NCBI GenBank assembly: GCA_019416265.1
Contig: DXXQ01000234.1
Location: 1 to 19,165 of the forward strand
Direction of reading: 5' to 3'
Length of the DNA: 19,165 bases
From: Clostridiales bacterium
GTDB taxonomy: Bacteria; Bacillota; Clostridia; Lachnospirales; Lachnospiraceae
The translations under genes and the position numbers were made by a program. Shown piece after piece: positions 5,940-13,066 of this stretch; position 1 is the stretch's first letter; every line of letters begins with the position of its first letter. The notes under the pieces were generated by a model. That model was not told where the DNA came from and did not search any database. It saw nothing but the letters and a program-made list of their open reading frames with translations.

Positions 5940-6896
5940 TCAATAAACACGATTCCTGGTTTCTCCGCTTAGAAATCCGTCAATATTTTTTACAACCTCA
6001 TCTACCACACGAAATCTGGTTTCTTTTGCAGCCCAGGCAATATGAGGCGTAATGATAAGCCTGCTGCTGTCCTGAATTTTAAGAAGGGGATTTTCGGGAT
6101 CCATGGGTTCCTGTGCAAGAACATCCAAAGCAGCTCCTGCAATCTCCCCTTCTGTAAGAGCTGTATACAAATCCTGTTCATCAACAATGGCTCCCCGCGC
6201 CACATTGATAAAAACAGCGGATTTTTTCATTTTCCGAAATGCTTCCAGTGTCATGAGCTTTTCGGTATAGGCATTTAAAGGCGCGTGAACAGAAAGAATA
6301 TCCGAACGCTCAAGAAGCTCATCAAATTCCACCTGCTCATAAGGACTCTCATACTTGTTGCCTGACGCAGAATAGCAGATTACTTTACACCCGAATACCG
6401 AAGCAATCTCTGCTACTTTTCTGCCGATCGCCCCCAGCCCGATGATCCCCCAGGTCTTCCCAGACAGCTCACAAAAGCTCTGACTGAAATGAGAGAAACA
6501 GCTTCCTCTGGCATATTCGCCGGATTTCACATAATTATCATAATAGCTTAATTTTTCCAGAACATAAAACAACAGCGCAAAGGTATGCTGTGCAACGGCC
6601 TCTGTGGAATACCCTGCCACGTTATAGGCAGCGATCCCCCTCTTTTTGAGATAGTCTCCGTCCAGGTTATTGATCCCTGTTGCTGTCACACAGACAAGCT
6701 TTAAATTTTTTGCCTCCTTGATCGTCTCTTCACAAATCGGAACCTTGTTCGCAATGATCACATCCGCATCCTGTATACGCTCCGGAACCTCCGCCGCCGT
6801 ACTTCTCGGATAAATAACCACCTCTCCGAATTTATGAAAAGGGGTGAAGACCATGTCTTCACCCAAACTTTCCGCTTCTAATATTACAATTTTCAT
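5940..6896 (-). CDS. D-2-hydroxyacid dehydrogenase (glycerate dehydrogenase-like)
   Basis: NAD(H)-dependent cytoplasmic oxidoreductase of 318 residues, the standard family length. The nucleotide-binding motif GLGAIG is at 153-158, and the expected catalytic residues are Arg234 (in NVARGAIVDE), Glu263 (in AQEPMDPENP) and His285 (in TPHIAWA). The TPHIAWA and ALDVLAQEPM segments resemble glycerate/hydroxypyruvate reductases more than D-lactate dehydrogenases, but the substrate is inferred. The ATG shares one base with the stop of the isomerase gene upstream (TAATG), with no strong ribosome site of its own, so it is probably translated by coupling. Pairing with pgi suggests a link to glycolysis or serine/glycerate metabolism. 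Confidence 0.9.
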   Translation of the reverse strand: MKIVILEAESLGEDMVFTPFHKFGEVVIYPRSTAAEVPERIQDADVIIANKVPICEETIKEAKNLKLVCVTATGINNLDGDYLKKRGIAAYNVAGYSTEAVAQHTFALLFYVLEKLSYYDNYVKSGEYARGSCFSHFSQSFCELSGKTWGIIGLGAIGRKVAEIASVFGCKVICYSASGNKYESPYEQVEFDELLERSDILSVHAPLNAYTEKLMTLEAFRKMKKSAVFINVARGAIVDEQDLYTALTEGEIAGAALDVLAQEPMDPENPLLKIQDSSRLIITPHIAWAAKETRFRVVDEVVKNIDGFLSGETRNRVY

Positions 6897-8242
6897 TACA
6901 GTCTCTTGAGGAGTTCTTCTCTTTCAGCCTCAAAGCCCGGTTTGCCAAGAAGTGCGAACATATTCTTCTTGTAGCTCTCAACACCCGGCTGATTGAATGG
7001 ATTTACACCCAGAAGGTATCCGCTTACACCGCAGGCAAACTCGAAGAAATAGAACAGCTGTCCCAGTGTAAACTCGTCCTGCTGCGGGATATCTACTCTT
7101 AAGTTCGGCACATTGCCGTCTGTATGTGCAAGAATTGTTCCATTCATTGCGCTCTTATTTACAAAATCTACGGTTTTTCCTGCCAGATAATTCAGTCCGT
7201 CAAGATCAACCGCTTCCTCTCCGATCACAATCTCTGCTCCGGATTTCTCTACATTCATAACAGTCTCAAACATGATACGTGCGCCGTCCTGAATGAACTG
7301 TCCCATAGAATGTAAATCTGTGGTAAGGTCAACTGCTGCCGGGAAGATACCCTTCTGATCTTTACCCTCGCTCTCGCCGTAAAGCTGTTTCCACCACTCG
7401 TTCATGTAGTGAAGGCTTGGCTCATAGTTTGCAAGAACTTCCACGTTTTTGCCTTTGCGAAGGAGAATGTTACGAAGAGCTGCATATTTCACAGCATCGT
7501 TCTCCTCGAATGGGCTGTTCAGGGCAAGCTCACGTCCGGAAGCTGCGCCTTCCATTAATTTATCAATATCTGCACCGCTTACAGCGATCGGAAGAAGACC
7601 AACTGCTGTAAGAACGGAGAAACGTCCGCCTACGTCATCCGGAACTACGAACTCTGCGTATCCTTCTTCGTCTGCAACTTTTTTGAGAGCTCCGCGAGCC
7701 TTATCTGTGGTTGCATAGATTCTCTTCGCAGCCTCTTCTTTTCCGTATTTCTTCTCAAGCATTTCTTTGAATACACGGAAAGCAATGGCCGGCTCTGTAG
7801 TTGTACCGGATTTGGAGATCATGTTGATAGAGAAATCTCTGTCACCGATTACGTCGATCAGGCCTTTAATATAGCTGCTGCTGATGCTGTTTCCTACGAA
7901 ATAGATTTCCGGAGTTTTACGGATTTCTTTGGAAACATTATTATAGAAACCATGTCTTAAGAATTCGATTGCTGCTCTTGCTCCAAGGTAAGAACCGCCA
8001 ATACCGATTACCAGCAATACTTCTGAATCTTCCTGAATTTTCTTTGCAGCCTCTTTAATACGTGCAAATTCTTCTTTATCATAATTTACAGGAAGATCGA
8101 TCCAACCGAGGAAATCATTTCCTGCTCCGGATTTGGATACTAAAGTTTCCTTTGCAGCTTCTGCCAGAACTTTCATAGATTCTACTTCATGCTCTGAAAC
8201 GAAGCAGCCAGCTTTTGAATAATCAAATGTTACTTTACTCAT
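6896..8242 (-). CDS. pgi: Glucose-6-phosphate isomerase
   Basis: Cytoplasmic enzyme interconverting glucose-6-phosphate and fructose-6-phosphate in glycolysis and gluconeogenesis. The 448-residue product has the length of the shorter Firmicute form. Two SIS-type domains are seen. Motifs include GIGGSYLGARA (80-90), ISKSGTTTEPA (about 142-152, the sugar-phosphate site), GGRFSVLTAVGLLP (205-218) and GESEGKDQKG, which carries the expected catalytic Glu near 290. An AAGGAG site ends 9 nt before the ATG at 8242. A promoter lies at 8286-8314. The gene leads a two-gene operon with the dehydrogenase. Fructose-6-phosphate, the product of the fructokinase at the start of the window, is its substrate, though the genes are not linked in one operon. 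Confidence 0.97.
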   Translation of the reverse strand: MSKVTFDYSKAGCFVSEHEVESMKVLAEAAKETLVSKSGAGNDFLGWIDLPVNYDKEEFARIKEAAKKIQEDSEVLLVIGIGGSYLGARAAIEFLRHGFYNNVSKEIRKTPEIYFVGNSISSSYIKGLIDVIGDRDFSINMISKSGTTTEPAIAFRVFKEMLEKKYGKEEAAKRIYATTDKARGALKKVADEEGYAEFVVPDDVGGRFSVLTAVGLLPIAVSGADIDKLMEGAASGRELALNSPFEENDAVKYAALRNILLRKGKNVEVLANYEPSLHYMNEWWKQLYGESEGKDQKGIFPAAVDLTTDLHSMGQFIQDGARIMFETVMNVEKSGAEIVIGEEAVDLDGLNYLAGKTVDFVNKSAMNGTILAHTDGNVPNLRVDIPQQDEFTLGQLFYFFEFACGVSGYLLGVNPFNQPGVESYKKNMFALLGKPGFEAEREELLKRL

Positions 8243-8285
8243 GGCTTTTCTCTCCTTTTAATTGTAAAAAAATTCTTCTGTGCTC

Positions 8286-8314
8286 AGTATATCAAATAAA
8301 AACGAATTTCACAA
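8286..8314 (-). promoter_or_regulatory. Promoter of pgi and dehydrogenase operon
   Basis: On the minus strand TTGTGA (8314-8309) and TATACT (8291-8286) with a 17-nt spacer. It sits in the 87-nt gap after the membrane-protein gene, with transcription starting near 8279 and a leader of about 37 nt. Confidence 0.7.
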
Positions 8315-8329
8315 GGTAAATTGTGACAG

Positions 8330-8923
8330 TTATGCCATAAACTCTCGAATAATTTCTCTCATAATCTCTTCCTCTTCCGGCGTCAGACGTTTGCTGAAAT
8401 GGCTTCCCGCCGCTGCAGTCTGACGGATACTTTCGGTAATGCGCTCCACCATTTCTTCCTGCATTGCCTCGTCGGGCCGGTGCTCTGCCGGGATTTCCTC
8501 CACCCAGGTACGCATCTGTTCCACGTAATCGGCCAGCGAATTCATAATAAGCTCTTCTTTATAGGAAAAATCAAGCGCCTGACGAAGAAGCAGCAAAGCT
8601 GTGGGAATTGCCGCTCCCAGGTAAAGATACCGAAGGGGCAGTCCGTCAAGCTCAAGCTTTGTCACCAGATAAACCGCCCCTCCCAGAAGCGCTGTACTCA
8701 AAAGCGCCGGATACCAGACCAGGCGGTTCATACGGTTCAAAAGCTTATCTCTTGTTTTCCACAGATTCATCCATTTCTCTTTCAGGCTCATAAGTCCGTT
8801 CGTATTCTTTTTTATTACTCTTCTGTAAGTAAGATGCGTGGCTAACATTCCTATTGCTCCCAATGCCCCTAAGGCAGCCATGCAGTAGAGCAATATGTGC
8901 AGGTTCATGATTTTTTCCAGCAT
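8330..8923 (-). CDS. Hypothetical three-helix membrane protein
   Basis: I do not recognise a named family. The 197-residue product has hydrophobic helices at about residues 8-30, 69-88 and 97-116. A basic segment (RRVIKKN and KEKWMNLWKTRDKLLNR) follows the first helix, and a long charged C-terminal tail of about 80 residues is rich in Glu and Arg, ending TPEEEEIMREIIREFMA. The tail looks helical and probably lies in the cytoplasm, perhaps as a coiled-coil partner surface. No catalytic motif is visible. GGGAGG sits 5 nt before the ATG at 8923, so this start is preferred to a Met five codons later. A promoter is predicted at 8955-8983, which separates it from the cell-wall operon, although read-through from murF is possible as no terminator intervenes. 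Confidence 0.8.
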   Translation of the reverse strand: MLEKIMNLHILLYCMAALGALGAIGMLATHLTYRRVIKKNTNGLMSLKEKWMNLWKTRDKLLNRMNRLVWYPALLSTALLGGAVYLVTKLELDGLPLRYLYLGAAIPTALLLLRQALDFSYKEELIMNSLADYVEQMRTWVEEIPAEHRPDEAMQEEMVERITESIRQTAAAGSHFSKRLTPEEEEIMREIIREFMA

Positions 8924-8954
8924 AATGTCCTCCCTTACTTAAATCATTAAGAAC

Positions 8955-8983
8955 ATTATACCTCTCTCCCCCTGCACAGGGAA
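8955..8983 (-). promoter_or_regulatory. Promoter of membrane-protein gene, with dyad
   Basis: A perfect TATAAT on the minus strand (8960-8955) with a weak TTCCCT 17 nt upstream (8983-8978). The dyad CCCTGCACAGGG (8970-8981, arms of 5 bp) overlaps the -35 and spacer and may be an operator. The weak -35 would fit an activated or regulated promoter. Confidence 0.5.
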
Positions 8984-9023
8984 CTAAAATCGTTCGCCAA
9001 ATTCTTTCATAACCTTACATATT

Positions 9024-9058
9024 GTTACGATTCCCACCGTTCACAGCGACGGGTCAAA
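9024..9058. repeat. Dispersed intergenic element, copy 2
   Basis: Second copy of the 35-nt element at 5539-5573, with 27 of 35 identical positions and the same distance between the GTTAC box and the CCGTTCACAGC core (9037-9047). Its left arm has drifted, so the internal hairpin is weaker. It ends 2 nt before the murF stop codon on the minus strand, that is, just downstream of murF. Confidence 0.5.
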
Positions 9059-9060
9059 CT

Positions 9061-10437
9061 TCATCCCTGCATCTCCTGCAGTGCAGCTACCACTTCCTCA
9101 AACCTCATAAAATGAGAGGCTTTTACCAGGATCGTGTCCCCTTTCTGCACATAACCGGAAAGCTTTTTCAGAAGACTCTCCCGATCCTGTTCATAAATCA
9201 CCTGAAGTTCGGGATTTGTCTCAGAAGCTTTTTTTGCCATATGGCTGCAAAGCTCGCCTACGCAGATAAGCACATCGATTCCGCAGGTTCCTGCATGTGC
9301 CCCTACCTCTTCGTGAAGGGCGGCCTCATCCTTTCCAAGCTCTCCCATATCTCCCAGGATTGCCACTCTTCGTCCCGCTCCGTCTCTCAGAACATCGAGG
9401 GACGCTTTCATGGACATGGGGTTTGCATTGTAGCAGTCGTCCACGATCAGGAAATTCTCTGTCTCAAGCATACGGAAACGTCCGCTGATCGGCTCCAGGC
9501 TTTCAATTCCCGCTTTTATCTGCTCCTGTGTAAGCCCGTAGATTTTTCCCACTGCTGCTGCAGCCAGGGCATTATACACCATATGGCGTCCGGGCATGGG
9601 GATATCCGCCTCAAAGGCCTCCTCCCCCATATGTATGGTACAGGTCATTCCCTTTAAACCGCGGCTGACAATATGGTCTGCATAAACCTCACTGTTTTCG
9701 TCCAGCCCAAAATAAACAGGTTTGATCCCCTGGGGTTCTTCTACTGTGCGAAGCTTGTCGTCATCTCCATTTAACACAATATGTCCGTCTGCTTTCATGT
9801 AATCGAACACCTCTGTTTTTGCCTTCAGCACCCCGTCCCTGTCTCCCAGATACTCCAGATGACAGGTTCCGATATTGGTGATAACCGCAGTATCCGGCTT
9901 TGCGATCTTCGCCAGACGGCTCATCTCTCCGAAATCACTGATTCCCATTTCAAGAACTGCGATCTCATCCTCATCCCGAAGGCGGAAAACCGTCAGAGGA
10001 AGTCCCAGTTCATTGTTAAAGTTTCCCTCTGTCTTTAAAGTACGGTATTTCTCCTTCAGAACAGAAGCAATTGCCTCTTTTGTACTCGTTTTTCCCACAC
10101 TTCCGATAATTCCCACTACAGGAATGGAAAGCTGCTCCAGATAAAATTCCGCAATGTCCTTCACTGCCTGAAGAGAGGATTCCACCACAATGTACGGAAA
10201 AGACGCATCCTCCAGAACTCTCTCTGAAAGAGTTGCCAGAGCTCCCCCCTCCATTACCTGGGGAATAAATTTATGAGCGTCTACCTTCTCTCCTACGATG
10301 GGAACGAAAAGGCAGCCTTCGGAAGTCCTGCGGCTGTCTGTGACAATCGCGCTTACTTCTGTGTACATCTTATCTGCAGGACCGTAATAGGTTCCGCTGC
10401 AGACCTGTGTAATATTTTCTAATGTTAAATTCTTCAT
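9061..10437 (-). CDS. murF: UDP-MurNAc-tripeptide--D-Ala-D-Ala ligase
   Basis: Cytoplasmic ATP-dependent ligase that adds the D-Ala-D-Ala dipeptide to the UDP-MurNAc tripeptide, the last soluble step of peptidoglycan precursor synthesis. The 458-residue length is normal. The N-terminal domain has TDSRR and LFVPIVGE; the ATP-binding loop is GSVGKTSTK (112-120), followed by EGNFNNELGLPLTVFRL, a MurF hallmark; the C-terminal domain has DDCYNANPMSMKASL and GDMGELG. GGGA lies just after the ddl stop and a few nt before the ATG, with 9 nt between the genes. The dipeptide it uses is made by the ddl product directly upstream, so supply and use are co-expressed. Confidence 0.97.
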   Translation of the reverse strand: MKNLTLENITQVCSGTYYGPADKMYTEVSAIVTDSRRTSEGCLFVPIVGEKVDAHKFIPQVMEGGALATLSERVLEDASFPYIVVESSLQAVKDIAEFYLEQLSIPVVGIIGSVGKTSTKEAIASVLKEKYRTLKTEGNFNNELGLPLTVFRLRDEDEIAVLEMGISDFGEMSRLAKIAKPDTAVITNIGTCHLEYLGDRDGVLKAKTEVFDYMKADGHIVLNGDDDKLRTVEEPQGIKPVYFGLDENSEVYADHIVSRGLKGMTCTIHMGEEAFEADIPMPGRHMVYNALAAAAVGKIYGLTQEQIKAGIESLEPISGRFRMLETENFLIVDDCYNANPMSMKASLDVLRDGAGRRVAILGDMGELGKDEAALHEEVGAHAGTCGIDVLICVGELCSHMAKKASETNPELQVIYEQDRESLLKKLSGYVQKGDTILVKASHFMRFEEVVAALQEMQG

Positions 10438-10446
10438 AATTTTCCC

Positions 10447-11481
10447 TTATTTATATTTTTTCATGGATACTTCGATCAGCAGTTCGCAAAGGCTTGGATA
10501 ATCAATTCCCAGCACCTGCGCCTCCTGAGGAATCAGGCTTGTCGGTGTCATTCCCGGAAGTGTGTTTGCTTCCAGACAGTACATATCTCCGTTTTCCTTC
10601 ATCATAAAATCAAGGCGGCAGTATCCTTCCAGTCCAAGGGCACGGGCTCCCGCTTCCGCATATCTCTGCATTTTTTCGGTGAGCTCCACAGAAAGCTCTG
10701 CAGGACAGGTCTCAATGGTAGAACCCGGCTGGTATTTGTTTTTATAATCATAGAAGCCCTGTAACGGAGCGATTTCAATAACAGGGTATGCCTTGCCGTC
10801 CACAACTGCAACAGAAAACTCCCTGCCTTTGATATATTCCTCGATCACAACCTCATCTTCATAGCTGTAGGCATCTTCCAGGGCTTTTTCGTACTCTGCC
10901 TGGTCTGCCGCAATATATACGCCTACGCTGGAGCCGCCGCAGCAGGTCTTTACCACTACCGGAAACTCCATCCCCAGTTCCTTCACATCCCTGACAGCAT
11001 GGGCCTTTTTCATGGAAGTTCCCTTCGGTGTGGGAACATCGTGCATCAGGAACATCTGCTTGGTAATTCCCTTATCCATGGCAAGGGCGCTGCTTAAATA
11101 GCCTGTTCCCGTATATTTGATTCCCATCAGATCAAATGCAGCCTGCACCTTTCCATCCTCCCCGTTGGCTCCGTGAAGTCCCAGGAAAACAATGTCTGCC
11201 TGCTCACATAGAGCCAGAACATTCGGTCCGAAGAAGTTTCTTCTCTCTTTTTTCATATTTTCAAGCTCCGGGTTAAAGCTGCTCATATATGCGGAAGCTG
11301 CGTCCACATCATATTCCTCAGGGAAAGGATTCTCCCAGTCCACTTTCTCGTCTCCGCAGAAAATATCCATCAGCACTGCCTGATGGCCTTTCTGGCGCAG
11401 CGCTTTACAGATTCCGGTTCCGGATACAATGGATATCTCCCGCTCTGTACTTGTTCCTCCTGCTAATACAACGATCTTCAT
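10447..11481 (-). CDS. ddl: D-alanine--D-alanine ligase
   Basis: Cytoplasmic ATP-grasp enzyme joining two D-alanines. The 344-residue product has GGTSTEREIS (8-17), HGANGEDG (103-110), the ATP-grasp core VVVKTCCGGSSVGV (175-188) and EANTLPGMTPTSL (304-316). The FYDYKNKY segment (243-250) carries the Tyr-containing omega-loop pattern of true D-Ala-D-Ala ligases, not the Phe or Lys-type changes known in D-lactate ligases, so vancomycin resistance by this gene is not suggested. An extra loop rich in acidic residues lies at about 44-80. AAGGAG ends 8 nt before the ATG. It stands between the L,D-transpeptidase gene (26 nt upstream) and murF (9 nt downstream). Confidence 0.97.
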   Translation of the reverse strand: MKIVVLAGGTSTEREISIVSGTGICKALRQKGHQAVLMDIFCGDEKVDWENPFPEEYDVDAASAYMSSFNPELENMKKERRNFFGPNVLALCEQADIVFLGLHGANGEDGKVQAAFDLMGIKYTGTGYLSSALAMDKGITKQMFLMHDVPTPKGTSMKKAHAVRDVKELGMEFPVVVKTCCGGSSVGVYIAADQAEYEKALEDAYSYEDEVVIEEYIKGREFSVAVVDGKAYPVIEIAPLQGFYDYKNKYQPGSTIETCPAELSVELTEKMQRYAEAGARALGLEGYCRLDFMMKENGDMYCLEANTLPGMTPTSLIPQEAQVLGIDYPSLCELLIEVSMKKYK

Positions 11482-11507
11482 TTCTTTATCTCCTTCAATT
11501 TCACTCT

Positions 11508-12908
11508 TTATTTGTATACTACCACCGGCGCTCCGATGTCAATATTCCGGTAAATAATTTCCGCCTGGCTATAAGGCGTGTTTACACAGCCATGAGAACC
11601 ATCCAGCAGATACAGATTCCCTCCGAATTCCGTTCTCCAGGATGCATCGTGAACTCCCACATTTCCGGAAAACGGCATCCAGTATGTCACAGGAGCCGCA
11701 TACCCCTCTCCCTTGAGAACATAGGGAGACATCATGGCATCCACGGCAAAACAGCCGGTAGGCGTTTCATTTCCGTCAACATTGGGATTTCCTGTAACCA
11801 CCGGGGTGTCCACAATGGGCGCTCCGTCCTTATAGAATACCATTCTCTGGTTGGTAAGGTCAATCTCTATATAGGTATATCCGATATCATTTGTATTCCG
11901 GCTCCATCCTTTATAAGCGTAAACAGGTTCCCGCACATCGATGGTTCCGTCCTTAATCGCTTTTATCAGGGCCTCTGTCTCAGCCGCCTGGTCGATCGCC
12001 CAGCCGTAGTCGCCGCCCTCTATTACTTTTTCCCTTCCGTCATAGGTAAGAAACGTTCTGGTGCATCCAAACGTATCGTATTTATAGCCCAGATTATAAA
12101 CGTAATCCGCTACAAGCTTTTTATCCAGGGTGTAGTTGCCTTTCTTATTTCTTACAAGCCAGTTTTTGATCACGCTGCGGTCAACCACCTCGGAGCGGTC
12201 CCCGAAATCATAGGTTATGATGGCTTTTGTAAGCTTATTCATCTGCTTACAGTCTTTCACCAGCTGTTCGTCATCCCTGTAAACCTTCGGTTTGATATAA
12301 CAGCCTTCCTGATCCAGATCTATGGAAAGCCGGCAGGCTTCCACCGCCTTCTGAATTACCTGTATGGTTTTTTTATGACGAAGGGCAGTTCCTTCCTTCT
12401 CCGGAAAAATGGTAAATCCGTCTTCCGTTTCTGCTATGTACGCATCCACAGGCTTAATAATATTTACTTCCTGCATACAGTTGAGTTCTGACACAGCCTT
12501 CTTTAACAGCGATTCATCAATTGTTACAGATGACGCTGTCTCATATGTCTGCTTCTGATTGAAAGCCAGAAACCATTTATAGCGGTCCTGCCCCTTCATC
12601 AGCTTCCCGATCTCTCCGTTGGGCACATAGGAAAGCCCTGCCTGCTCTGCAGTGATCGCCTCCCTGCCGTTATTTCTTGTCTTTACAGTCAGCACATATG
12701 CCTCTGTCTGCTTCGCCAGAAGGGCTTCCGTCTCAGCCTCTGTCAGATAAGAGCAGTTCAGGCCGTTTACCGTAGAACCCGGCAGGAAATGGTTTGTAAA
12801 ATAATAAACGCCGTAACCGTAGGCTGCTGCAGTCAGAATCAAAAGAGCCGCTATCATACCGATTACAGCCTTTTTTCCGCCGCTCATTTTTGTCGTTTCA
12901 TCAGTCAT
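11508..12908 (-). CDS. Membrane-anchored L,D-transpeptidase (YkuD), with PG-binding region
   Basis: Cell-wall enzyme predicted to form 3-3 peptide cross-links in peptidoglycan, outside the membrane. The 466-residue product has a short cytoplasmic N-terminus, one membrane helix (about 13-35), a long middle region of the PG_binding_4 kind (about 50-320) and a C-terminal YkuD catalytic domain. The active-site signature SHGCVNTP places His439 and catalytic Cys441, with His420 in GVHDASW upstream; all needed residues are present. GGGAGG ends 4 nt before the ATG at 12908. It leads the operon with ddl and murF, an arrangement linking precursor synthesis to a beta-lactam-insensitive cross-linking route. 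L,D-transpeptidases need tetrapeptide stems as donors. The leader upstream contains a hairpin and a possible leader peptide. Confidence 0.93.
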   Translation of the reverse strand: MTDETTKMSGGKKAVIGMIAALLILTAAAYGYGVYYFTNHFLPGSTVNGLNCSYLTEAETEALLAKQTEAYVLTVKTRNNGREAITAEQAGLSYVPNGEIGKLMKGQDRYKWFLAFNQKQTYETASSVTIDESLLKKAVSELNCMQEVNIIKPVDAYIAETEDGFTIFPEKEGTALRHKKTIQVIQKAVEACRLSIDLDQEGCYIKPKVYRDDEQLVKDCKQMNKLTKAIITYDFGDRSEVVDRSVIKNWLVRNKKGNYTLDKKLVADYVYNLGYKYDTFGCTRTFLTYDGREKVIEGGDYGWAIDQAAETEALIKAIKDGTIDVREPVYAYKGWSRNTNDIGYTYIEIDLTNQRMVFYKDGAPIVDTPVVTGNPNVDGNETPTGCFAVDAMMSPYVLKGEGYAAPVTYWMPFSGNVGVHDASWRTEFGGNLYLLDGSHGCVNTPYSQAEIIYRNIDIGAPVVVYK

Positions 12909-12942
12909 GCTTCCTCCCCTTTTCCATATCGCCGCTGTTCAA
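12901..12942 (-). CDS. Possible 13-codon leader peptide before L,D-transpeptidase
   Basis: On the minus strand a TTG at 12942 follows GGGGAGG with a 6-nt spacer and opens a 13-codon frame (MNSGDMEKGRKHD) whose TGA overlaps the L,D-transpeptidase start region, ending 6 nt inside that gene. The spacing from the ribosome site is ideal, but a TTG start and tiny size leave it speculative. It could couple translation to the transpeptidase gene. Confidence 0.22.
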   Translation of the reverse strand: MNSGDMEKGRKHD

Positions 12943-12965
12943 AAACAGCCTCCCCAAACAGCGGC
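12931..12965 (-). promoter_or_regulatory. Leader hairpin ahead of L,D-transpeptidase
   Basis: Perfect 9-bp inverted repeat: GCCGCTGTT (12931-12939) with AACAGCGGC (12957-12965), loop of 17 nt. The loop holds a second GGGGAGG on the minus strand, matching the one used by the transpeptidase gene. A shorter competing pairing, CTGTT with AACAG at 12944-12948, is possible. No T-run follows, so it is not a plain terminator. Confidence 0.5.
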
Positions 12966-12984
12966 ATAATCTTCACCATATGAA

Positions 12985-13026
12985 AATAGTAACTGTCCGG
13001 AAAAATTCTCCCGGTCAGTTACTATT
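12985..13026 (-). terminator. Terminator of the aspartate aminotransferase gene
   Basis: A 16-bp stem with a single mismatch (12985-13000 with 13011-13026) and a 10-nt loop, followed on the minus strand by a short TATTTTC run. It lies about 41 nt past the aminotransferase stop. Its upstream arm overlaps the -10 region of the promoter predicted for the next operon. Confidence 0.75.
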
Positions 13027-13055
13027 ATATTAATGCCTGATTCTGATTCTGTAAA
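13024..13055 (-). promoter_or_regulatory. Candidate promoter of the L,D-transpeptidase–ddl–murF operon
   Basis: On the minus strand TTTACA (13055-13050) is followed by TAATAT at 17 nt (13032-13027) and by a perfect TATAAT at 20 nt (13029-13024). Transcription would start near 13017-13020, inside the first arm of the terminator stem. It is the only plausible promoter found in the gap, but neither -10 option is ideal. Confidence 0.45.
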
Positions 13056-13066
13056 TATTATGTTCC

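Noticed and set aside
9022..9657. 211-codon plus-strand open frame
   Set aside because: Antisense to the 3' half of murF, whose motifs are unmistakable.
10447..11481. Ddl as a vancomycin-resistance D-Ala-D-Lac ligase
   Set aside because: It carries the FYDYKNKY pattern of normal D-Ala-D-Ala ligases and no VanH or VanX genes are nearby.
11289..12491. 400-codon plus-strand open frame
   Set aside because: Antisense to the well-supported ddl and L,D-transpeptidase genes, with no ribosome site or recognisable domain; a codon-bias shadow.
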